Source of the DNA: Rugosibacter sp.
GTDB lineage: Bacteria > Pseudomonadota > Gammaproteobacteria > Burkholderiales > Rhodocyclaceae
Direction of reading: 5' to 3'
Assembly: GCA_030652715.1 (NCBI GenBank)
Contig: JAUSQB010000465.1
Location: 1-5,117 of the forward strand
DNA length: 5,117 nucleotides
Positions 1-4,795 of this stretch are shown here, in pieces. The notes beneath the pieces are model-generated. The model searched no databases, was not told the DNA's origin, and worked only from the letters and a program-made list of their open reading frames with translations. Within the stretch, counting starts at the first letter, position 1. Every line of letters begins with the position of its first letter. Both the position numbers and the translations under genes were made by a program.

Positions 1-117
1 GAGCCTAGCGTTGCCTCCAGTCTCAAGTTTCTTCGCCGTACCCCGTGGGCTAGAGCGCAGGTAGAGGCGCTGTATGTTGATTTTCTGAGGCAGGATGGAA
101 AGCCCGGCGGTACTTAA
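1..117 (+). CDS. VF530/DUF2132 family small DNA-binding protein, C-terminal part
   Basis: The open frame enters from the left edge and ends at TAA 115-117, giving 38 residues. The stretch [20 protein letters not shown] is the characteristic C-terminal signature of the VF530 (DUF2132) family, whose members are short (roughly 70-90 residues) and are described as DNA-binding on the basis of the Vibrio fischeri VF530 structure. The tail after it ([13 protein letters not shown]) is low in complexity and probably disordered. The start, the N-terminal half and the promoter lie outside the window. No hairpin terminator is visible after the stop. Family assignment is by recognised motif only; the cellular role of the family is not well defined. 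Confidence 0.8.
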   Translation, partial: EPSVASSLKFLRRTPWARAQVEALYVDFLRQDGKPGGT

Positions 118-142
118 AGTTTAGGTTTTGTATTTGTATACT
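114..142 (+). promoter_or_regulatory. weak candidate promoter for the 65-residue gene
   Basis: TATACT at 137-142 is a good -10 match. The hexamer 17 bases upstream, TTAAAG at 114-119, matches TTGACA poorly (3 of 6). It lies 58 bases ahead of the ATG at 200. The small gene could instead be read through from the VF530-type gene, as no terminator separates them. Confidence 0.25.
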
Positions 143-199
143 GAGCGCTTAGTTGGCTGTGGCGTCATGCCCATGCCGCATTCCTGAGGCAGAGAAAAC

Positions 200-397
200 A
201 TGAACTACGAAGAATATCTGGACGAAGTCACCACGCTCATGGTCGAGAAGTACGACATCGCTGACGAGGCGGCCATCCAGATGGTGATGCGCGCCCAGGC
301 AGACGATTTTTTTATCGCACACGACGATGATCCGACGATCTGTTCGCTAGAGCGTGCGCACAAGGACGTGAAAATTATTTTCGCTGAATACAAGTAA
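200..397 (+). CDS. small acidic protein of unknown function (65 aa)
   Basis: I do not recognise a named family. The product is short and acidic, with a D/E-rich N-terminus (MNYEEYLDEV), a probable helical middle (ADEAAIQMVMRAQADDFF), an aspartate cluster HDDDP around residues 41-45 and a second helical stretch (LERAHKDVKIIF). There is no signal peptide or membrane segment, and its single cysteine makes metal binding by a Cys cluster unlikely. A purine-rich GAGGCAGAG at 186-194 precedes the ATG at 5-10 bases and supports the start. The balanced helical composition and ribosome binding site argue for a real gene; a protein with a DNA-, RNA- or partner-binding helix-helix fold is possible but not shown. 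It is separated by 82 bases from the VF530-type gene and by 135 bases from the antitoxin, so it may be its own unit. Confidence 0.72.
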   Translation: MNYEEYLDEVTTLMVEKYDIADEAAIQMVMRAQADDFFIAHDDDPTICSLERAHKDVKIIFAEYK

Positions 398-461
398 ATA
401 GTTTTTGCGTTGTGTTGGAGAGGATGGCTGCCAGGCAATTAAAAATCGCCTATTTCGTTTG

Positions 462-489
462 TTGCGAATAATTCGAATCGATGTACAAT
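462..489 (+). promoter_or_regulatory. candidate sigma70 promoter of the toxin-antitoxin operon
   Basis: TTGCGA (462-467) and TACAAT (484-489) are separated by 16 bases. The -10 differs from consensus at one position and the -35 at two. Transcription would begin near 496, giving a leader of about 37 bases before the antitoxin ATG at 533. No other pair of this quality was seen between 398 and 532. Confidence 0.55.
465..482 (+). promoter_or_regulatory. overlapping palindromes in the promoter spacer, possible antitoxin operator
   Basis: Between the -35 and -10 boxes lie CGAAT-A-ATTCG (465-475), the 8-base palindrome ATTCGAAT (471-478) and ATCGAT (477-482), which overlap one another. Type II toxin-antitoxin operons are usually repressed by antitoxin binding to palindromes that overlap the promoter, so this is the natural place for the HTH antitoxin to bind. 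The symmetry is visible in the sequence; the binding is inferred. Confidence 0.35.
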
Positions 490-520
490 TTCCTTCGGGG
501 TTGCCTTGAACCTCATAACA

Positions 521-527
521 AAGGAAG
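521..527 (+). promoter_or_regulatory. ribosome binding site fixing the antitoxin start
   Basis: AAGGAAG lies 5 bases before ATG 533 (7 bases from the AAGGA core). This favours ATG 533 over the in-frame TTG at 506, which would add nine residues and has no purine-rich site at the right distance. Confidence 0.7.
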
Positions 528-532
528 ACATC

Positions 533-1000
533 ATGAAATCGCCAGACTTGCTAGAGCCCGTGGCCAGTGAGGAAGAGGCGGAAATGGCCAAGGTCGCATT
601 GCGCTGCCTTATGACCGCCTTGGATCATTCCAATGCGCCTCGGATCGTATTGGTTGATGAGCATGGAGGGCAAACCGATGCACCTGCTCTGATACTGCCT
701 CCCCAAGCACTTCGGTTCTTTGCAGAAATGCTGAAGCGAATGGCACAACAGCAGCCTATCGTGTTGATGCCCCAAAAACATGAGCTCACCACGCAAGAAG
801 CTGCCGGTTTTTTAAATGTTTCAAGACCGTTCGTCATTAAAGAGATTGAAGCGGGTCGCCTTAAGTGTCACAAAGTTAATAGACATCGCCGCATCGAATT
901 TTCTGAGCTCAAGCGCTACCAGGCGCAGCAACAAAAAAATACCGAAGATGCACTGCAAAAATTGACGGATATCTCTGAATCGCTCGGTATGGAATTTTGA
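533..1000 (+). CDS. vapB: excisionase-like HTH antitoxin, VapB50 type
   Basis: The product has 155 residues. Residues about 1-80 form an N-terminal region without a motif I recognise (EEAEMAKVALRCLM, later LPPQALRFFAEMLKRMAQQ, both probably helical). Residues 83-130 form an excisionase/MerR-like helix-turn-helix: ELTTQEAAGFLNVSR gives the first helix and turn, PFVIKEIEAGRL the recognition helix, and CHKVNRHRRIEFSELKRY the wing and following helix. The tail (131-155) is polar and probably wraps the toxin. An excisionase-type HTH followed by a PIN toxin is the arrangement of M. tuberculosis VapBC50 (Rv3750c/Rv3749c), so this is read as the antitoxin: it should neutralise the RNase and repress its own operon. 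The stop codon directly abuts the toxin ATG, which favours coupled translation. Function is by family and context; the N-terminal region is unexplained. Confidence 0.85.
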   Translation: MKSPDLLEPVASEEEAEMAKVALRCLMTALDHSNAPRIVLVDEHGGQTDAPALILPPQALRFFAEMLKRMAQQQPIVLMPQKHELTTQEAAGFLNVSRPFVIKEIEAGRLKCHKVNRHRRIEFSELKRYQAQQQKNTEDALQKLTDISESLGMEF

Positions 1001-1576
1001 ATGGCCGGGTCGGCAAAATATACCGCCATATTGGATGCAAACACCTTGTATCCAATGTTGGTGCGCGACCTCTTGCTGAGTCTTGCAAGTGTCGGACTTT
1101 ATCACGCGCGTTGGACATCAGCCATTCACGATGAATGGACAGGCAATTTAGCGAAAGTTCGACCTGCTATTGCGGCTCAATTGCCTGGGATCATTGCTGC
1201 CATGAATGAAGCAATTCCCGACGCCATAGTCGAGCATTACGAGCCGTTAATAGGATGTACTGTTTTGCCGGATGAGAGTGATCAGCATGTTGTCGCGGCG
1301 GCAATTGCTGGCCATGCCGATGTGATCGTGACATTCAACATAAAAGATTTTCCTCCGGAGATACTTTCACCACATGGCATAGAAGTGCAGCACCCAGACG
1401 ATTTCGTCATGAATCAGCTTCAGTTGCAGGAGCTGGTTGCAATTGAAGCAATCAAGAGCATGCGAGCTCGCTGGAAAAATCCCCCACGGTCTGCGACTGA
1501 ATTGGTTGAGGCGTTAGAAAAAAGAGGCCTCCCGATTACCGCTGCCTATCTTAAGCAGGCAGAAGCGCTCATTTAG
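1001..1576 (+). CDS. vapC: PIN-domain ribonuclease toxin, VapC50 type
   Basis: The product has 191 residues. The PIN acidic set is visible: D12 in ILDANTLYP, E45 in AIHDEW, D94 in PDESDQHVVAAAI, and D116 in VTFNIKDFP together with N113. These are the residues that coordinate Mg2+ in VapC-like endoribonucleases, so the active site looks intact. The protein is longer than classical VapC toxins (about 130 aa); residues from about 135 on form a helical extension with the WKNPPRSATELVEAL motif typical of the VapC50 group. The target RNA cannot be read from sequence; other VapC toxins cut tRNA or rRNA. The ATG follows the antitoxin TGA with no gap, and only a weak GGAA (991-994) precedes it, so translation probably depends on the antitoxin reading. 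Sampled lines (24 and 30 G+C of 60) are poorer in GC than the BVMO gene. The 3' end overlaps the convergent BVMO gene by 4 bases. Confidence 0.88.
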   Translation: MAGSAKYTAILDANTLYPMLVRDLLLSLASVGLYHARWTSAIHDEWTGNLAKVRPAIAAQLPGIIAAMNEAIPDAIVEHYEPLIGCTVLPDESDQHVVAAAIAGHADVIVTFNIKDFPPEILSPHGIEVQHPDDFVMNQLQLQELVAIEAIKSMRARWKNPPRSATELVEALEKRGLPITAAYLKQAEALI

Positions 1577-3243
1577 GCTGTAGCAGTTGAGTGCTTCATG
1601 GCGCTATGATCAAGTGCGAATCCTGTGTAACCGTTGTTTTGAACGTCAGCACATATCTTGCGGTAGGCAGGGGCACCGCCGAGGTAAATCATGCAGCCGC
1701 GCGGCTTGCCGGGAATATTTGCGCCGGTGTACCAGGAGTCCGTGCCTGGCAGCAGGGTTTGCTGAGCCAGCTCATAGACGTGCGCCACCCACTGGGTCTC
1801 CGCTTCGAGCGTTGGCTCGATGACATCGAGATCGTGGTCACGCAGGTATTGAATGGCATCCGTTGCAAAGTCGACGTGGTCTTCAATGGCCAGCGGCATG
1901 TTGTAGAGGACTGCGGGGCTTTGTGGGCCGGTGATAAAGAACAGGTTCGGAAAGCCATGGGTGGCGATGCCAAGATACGTGAGCGGGCCGTTTGCCCACT
2001 TGTCCGCCAGCTTTTCCCCGTTGCGCCCGACGATGCCCAGCTGCAGCAGCGGGCCGGTCATGGCATCGAACCCGATGGCCAGCACGATGGCATCGAGTTC
2101 GTACTCGCCGGATGCGGTGCGGATGCCGTGCTCGGTGATCCTCTCAATCGGTGAGTTTTTGATGTCAACCAAGGTCACGTTATCCCGGTTGTAGGTTTCG
2201 TAGTAGTTTGTCTCAAGCGGCGGCCGCTTGGTGCCATAGGGATAGTCTTTGGGCGTCAATATATCGGCGACTTTAGGGTCTTTTACCCGTTCGCGAATTT
2301 TGGCGCGGATATATTCGGCGGCTGTATCGTTGGATTCCTTGTTGAATAGCATATCCGCAAAGCTGTCGAAAATCAGCCGAAAGCCGCCTTGCGCGTAACA
2401 CTCATCATAGACTCGCCGCCGTTCCTCGGCCGAGACTGTCAGCGCCGAGGGCTGCGCCTGATCGTAAGGCAAGCCAATGAAGGAGTTGCGTGATTTGGTG
2501 CGAATTTCCGCGTAGTGTGCCTTAACCTGCCGATCGGTTTCAGAGTCCATTGGTGCATTACCAATCGGTGCAGCATAGTTGGGCGTGCGCTGAAACACGG
2601 TGAGGTGGGCTGCCTCTTTGGCGATTTCGGTGATCGCCTGGATGCCGCTGGCTCCCGCACCAATAACTCCAACCCGCTTGCCAGTGAAATTGACACCCTC
2701 ATGCGGCCAGTTGCCCGTGGAATAAATCTCGCCTTTGAAGTTTTCAAACCCTTTAAATTCGGGCGTCTTCGCGACAGAGAGATTGCCTGTGCCTGCGATG
2801 AGGAATTTCGCGCGCGCGATGATGCCGTCCTTGGTGCCGACTTGCCAAAGCTTGTTTTTTTCGTCCCACACGAGCGAGGTGATCCGCGTGTTGAATTGAA
2901 TATCCTTGCGCAGATCAAACCGGTCGGCGACGTGATTGAGATAGCGCAGGATTTCTGGCTGTGCGGCGAAACGCTCGGTCCATGTCCATTCCTGCTGCAG
3001 CGCTTCAGAAAAAGAGTATGAATAGTGAATGCTCTCGATATCGCACCGAGCACCTGGGTAGCGGTTCCAGTACCACGTGCCGCCGACATCGCCAGCGACA
3101 TCAAAAACGCGGACCGAGACGCCCATTTGATCGCGCAGACGGTGCAGCGCATACAGCCCGGCAAATCCCGCGCCGATGACAACGGTATTAAATGTTTCTA
3201 CCTGCACTGAGCCGGTAGCCGGGGTGTTTGTTTTTGCATTCAA
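1573..3243 (-). CDS. type I Baeyer-Villiger flavin monooxygenase (cyclohexanone/cyclopentanone monooxygenase-like)
   Basis: A 556-residue cytosolic FAD/NADPH enzyme of normal family length, expected to insert one O2 atom next to a ketone to give an ester or lactone. Visible features in order: FAD Rossmann GAGFAG (24-29); the BVMO motif GGTWYWNRYPGARCD (54-68); the fingerprint region FKGEIYSTGNWP (169-180); NADPH Rossmann GAGASG (195-200); the KRP motif with R340, equivalent to the catalytic arginine of PAMO/CHMO; AIGFDAMTG (389-397); TGPQSP (438-443); and SWYTGANIPGK (503-513) of the mobile NADP-binding loop. The fingerprint histidine is Ser175 here, the one notable departure. The start is TTG at 3241-3243: an in-frame TAG lies five codons upstream, the next Met (40) would delete the FAD motif, and AGGGAGA sits 7 bases upstream. 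The SDR upstream on the same strand is a likely alcohol-to-ketone partner. Substrate unknown. Confidence 0.93.
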   Translation of the reverse strand: MNAKTNTPATGSVQVETFNTVVIGAGFAGLYALHRLRDQMGVSVRVFDVAGDVGGTWYWNRYPGARCDIESIHYSYSFSEALQQEWTWTERFAAQPEILRYLNHVADRFDLRKDIQFNTRITSLVWDEKNKLWQVGTKDGIIARAKFLIAGTGNLSVAKTPEFKGFENFKGEIYSTGNWPHEGVNFTGKRVGVIGAGASGIQAITEIAKEAAHLTVFQRTPNYAAPIGNAPMDSETDRQVKAHYAEIRTKSRNSFIGLPYDQAQPSALTVSAEERRRVYDECYAQGGFRLIFDSFADMLFNKESNDTAAEYIRAKIRERVKDPKVADILTPKDYPYGTKRPPLETNYYETYNRDNVTLVDIKNSPIERITEHGIRTASGEYELDAIVLAIGFDAMTGPLLQLGIVGRNGEKLADKWANGPLTYLGIATHGFPNLFFITGPQSPAVLYNMPLAIEDHVDFATDAIQYLRDHDLDVIEPTLEAETQWVAHVYELAQQTLLPGTDSWYTGANIPGKPRGCMIYLGGAPAYRKICADVQNNGYTGFALDHSAMKHSTATA

Positions 3244-3250
3244 GGTAAAT

Positions 3251-3257
3251 TCTCCCT
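3251..3257 (-). promoter_or_regulatory. ribosome binding site for the TTG-started monooxygenase
   Basis: AGGGAGA on the minus strand lies 7 bases from TTG 3243 and 11 bases from an out-of-frame ATG at 3237-3239. The spacing favours the TTG. The out-of-frame ATG opens only 13 codons before a stop. Confidence 0.65.
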
Positions 3258-3363
3258 ATGAAGCGTGAGTAGTCGTTGCGATGACCATACCATTTTTCGC
3301 CGTCTTGCCAGCGCCGACTTTTCTTGTCATGACAATGACGCTCTCCCTCAAGGTCAACGCCAT
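3256..3363 (-). CDS. possible 35-residue ORF between the SDR and monooxygenase genes
   Basis: Minus-strand ATG 3363 lies 14 bases after the SDR stop and the frame runs to TAG 3256-3258, in the same frame as the monooxygenase and five codons before its TTG. The product begins MALTLRESVIVMTRKVGAGK and is basic in the middle; an internal ATG at residue 12 would give 24 residues and has AGGGAGA about 11 bases upstream. The ribosome binding site for the first ATG (AGGA, 2-3 bases away) is too close. It may be a leader peptide, a relic of a longer monooxygenase N-terminus, or chance. Listed because it nearly fills an otherwise empty spacer. Confidence 0.18.
   Translation of the reverse strand: MALTLRESVIVMTRKVGAGKTAKNGMVIATTTHAS
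3324..3335. promoter_or_regulatory. perfect 12-base palindrome TTGTCATGACAA, possible operator
   Basis: TTGTCATGACAA is its own reverse complement and lies in the SDR-monooxygenase spacer, 80 bases upstream of the monooxygenase start. A 12-base perfect dyad is typical of a dimeric repressor or activator site. No good sigma70 -35/-10 pair was found next to it on the minus strand, so an internal promoter is not established. There is no adjacent U-run, so it is not a terminator. Confidence 0.35.
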
Positions 3364-3377
3364 TGTCCTGCGTCGCT

Positions 3378-4133
3378 TTATTGCGCTGTATAGCCGCCGT
3401 CGATCGGAATAATCGCGCCGGTGATAAAGCTGGCTTCGTCCGACGATAAAAAGGCGACCAGGTTGGCGATTTCAGACGGGTCTGCGCCACGGCCCAGCGG
3501 GGTCATGGCGGTGGCCCCATCAATGAATCCTTTGCCGATGCGTGTCACCATGGGGGTCATGACCAAGCCCGGACAAATGGCGTTGGCACGGATGCCTTGT
3601 TTGGCATAGGTGACAGCCCAGGAACGAGTCAGCGCGATCACTGCGCCTTTGGATGTGCTGTAGGCATGCAGCCCCGGCGTGCCGATCAGCCCGCCGATGG
3701 ACGACGTAGTGGTGATGACGCCACTCTTGCCGCCGCGCAGCATGCTTTGCAGTGCGTATTTGGCGACCAGAAACGGGCCGCGCGTATTAACCGAGTGGAT
3801 ACGTTCCCAGTTGGCAAGATCGAGTGAATCCGTGAGGCCGTCTCCTGATTCAATGCCGGCATTGTTGAACAACACACGCACTGACCCGTAGGCTTCTTCG
3901 GCATGCTTAATCGCGTCGCGCACGCTGGCCTCATCTGATACATCGCACTGGGCGATGAAGGCATCCCCGCCGGCATTTTTGATCTGGTTTAGCGTTTCTT
4001 CAAGGCCGATGCGGTCAACGTCAATGAGGCACACACGTGCCCCCTCTGATGCGAAACGCACAGAGGCTGCCCGCCCTATGCCTGCGGCTGCACCAGTGAC
4101 AACAACGCAACGTCCTGTAAATCGAAGGGCCAT
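3378..4133 (-). CDS. classical short-chain dehydrogenase/reductase, NAD-type
   Basis: The 251-residue length and motif set are those of a classical SDR. Visible: TGAAAGIG cofactor loop (13-20); an acidic residue, D38, at the end of strand beta2 (CLIDVD), which indicates NAD(H) rather than NADP(H); CDV with D64 contacting the adenine; NNAG (90-93); the catalytic tetrad N116, S145, Y158 and K162 (YSTSK); PG and T193 after it; and a normal C-terminal end IDGGYTAQ. All catalytic residues are present. It starts at ATG 4133 behind a strong GGAGGA. As it precedes a Baeyer-Villiger monooxygenase on the same strand, the likely role is oxidation of a secondary (perhaps cyclic) alcohol to the ketone used by that enzyme, as ChnA and ChnB do in cyclohexanol breakdown. 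A 3-oxoacyl-ACP reductase or other SDR role cannot be excluded; subgroup names from sequence alone are unreliable. Confidence 0.9.
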   Translation of the reverse strand: MALRFTGRCVVVTGAAAGIGRAASVRFASEGARVCLIDVDRIGLEETLNQIKNAGGDAFIAQCDVSDEASVRDAIKHAEEAYGSVRVLFNNAGIESGDGLTDSLDLANWERIHSVNTRGPFLVAKYALQSMLRGGKSGVITTTSSIGGLIGTPGLHAYSTSKGAVIALTRSWAVTYAKQGIRANAICPGLVMTPMVTRIGKGFIDGATAMTPLGRGADPSEIANLVAFLSSDEASFITGAIIPIDGGYTAQ

Positions 4134-4139
4134 TTTTTA

Positions 4140-4145
4140 TCCTCC
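4140..4145 (-). promoter_or_regulatory. strong Shine-Dalgarno site of the SDR gene
   Basis: GGAGGA on the minus strand is 6 bases from the SDR ATG 4133. The remainder of the 29-base ParA-SDR gap is AT-rich and contains the palindrome ATTTAAAT (4149-4156). No room remains for a full promoter, so the SDR is probably read from upstream or from a promoter inside the ParA gene. Confidence 0.7.
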
Positions 4146-4162
4146 AATATTTAAATCAGCAC

Positions 4163-4789
4163 TTATTTTTTGTCAGCCCAAGCCAGCAGGGATTGCCATT
4201 GTTCGCGGTCTTTTTCGCTGCGTGCGGGGGAGAGGTCGAAAATGCTCATGCCATGGGCCGCTGCCTGCACGTAGTTTTGTGTGTCGCGCAGATGGGCGAT
4301 AACGGGCAGGCCCGTGTTGGCGAGAAAGCGTTCAAGCTCGCCCGCAGCACGGGTGCGCGGGTCAACGCGCATGGCAACAATGGCGACAAAGGTGTCGTGT
4401 TGGCGCAGGCTTTTTTCTTCGGCCAGTTGCTGTAGAAAATCGCGCGTGGCGAGAATGTCGAAAATGGATGCCTGCAGCGGAACAATCACGCGGTTGGCCT
4501 GTTTTAATATCTGCGTCAGTTTCTTGCCATGCAGCCCGGCCGGGGTATCCAGCACCACGTGCGTCGTGTCTTTGGGTGGCTTGGCAGGGCGATCATCGGC
4601 CATGTCCCAGCTCGCGATGGATGGCAGGGCAGGCGAGCGCAATTTGAGCCATGCACGCGACGACTGTTGCCGGTCGATGTCTCCCAGCATGACGCGGTGG
4701 CCTGCGCGAGCAAAGTAGCCCGCCAGATTGGTTGCCAGCGTGCTTTTACCCACGCCGCCTTTAGGATTGGCAATCAGAAAAGTTTGCAT
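4163..4789 (-). CDS. orphan ParA/MinD-family ATPase
   Basis: The 208-residue product is a compact member of the ParA/MinD deviant Walker ATPases. Visible: deviant Walker A KGGVGKST (10-17) with signature lysine K10 and P-loop lysine K15; Walker A' GDIDRQQSS with D37 and D39; Walker B VVLDTPAG with D81; then helical segments up to a charged C-terminus. No N-terminal HTH domain (as in large plasmid ParA) and no clear MinD-type amphipathic membrane-targeting tail were seen. Such ATPases form ATP-dependent dimers that position DNA, proteins or organelles. There is no ParB, parS-like repeat or MinE next to it, so the cargo is unknown. Its ATG lies 6 bases after the stop of the QOR gene and has no recognisable Shine-Dalgarno site, so coupled translation is likely. 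Plasmid partition is unlikely in this metabolic setting. Confidence 0.87.
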   Translation of the reverse strand: MQTFLIANPKGGVGKSTLATNLAGYFARAGHRVMLGDIDRQQSSRAWLKLRSPALPSIASWDMADDRPAKPPKDTTHVVLDTPAGLHGKKLTQILKQANRVIVPLQASIFDILATRDFLQQLAEEKSLRQHDTFVAIVAMRVDPRTRAAGELERFLANTGLPVIAHLRDTQNYVQAAAHGMSIFDLSPARSEKDREQWQSLLAWADKK

Positions 4790-4795
4790 GGTTTT

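Noticed and set aside
420..450. GGCTGCCAGGCA followed by AATTAAAAAT as a terminator after the 65-residue gene
   Set aside because: Stems are only three to four base pairs with almost no loop and there is no T-run, so it would not work as a rho-independent terminator.
506..532. TTG at 506 as the start of the antitoxin (nine extra residues)
   Set aside because: ATG 533 has AAGGAAG at proper distance, while TTG 506 has none and would begin only about 10 bases after the predicted transcription start.
1591..2154. 187-codon plus-strand ORF opposite the monooxygenase
   Set aside because: It is antisense to a gene with a full set of family motifs; its translation shows no recognisable domain and looks like a reverse-frame shadow of GC-rich coding DNA.
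2439..3182. 247-codon minus-strand ORF in another frame of the monooxygenase
   Set aside because: Its composition is rich in Ser, Arg and Ala without motifs, and it overlaps the FAD and NADPH motifs of the real frame.
3188..3490. 100-codon minus-strand ORF across the SDR-monooxygenase spacer
   Set aside because: It overlaps both the SDR 3' end and the monooxygenase 5' end in a third frame, with no ribosome binding site or family resemblance.
4149..4156. ATTTAAAT palindrome between the ParA-like and SDR genes
   Set aside because: An 8-base AT-only palindrome in an AT-rich gap is expected by chance; no support for an operator or promoter.
4281..4718. 145-codon plus-strand ORF opposite the ParA-like gene
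   Set aside because: Antisense shadow of a gene with clear Walker motifs; the product is Arg/Ser-rich with no domain.
4163..4789. Plasmid origin or partition locus
   Set aside because: Only the ATPase is present; no ParB, iterons, parS-like repeats or replication gene, and the neighbours are chromosomal metabolic genes.
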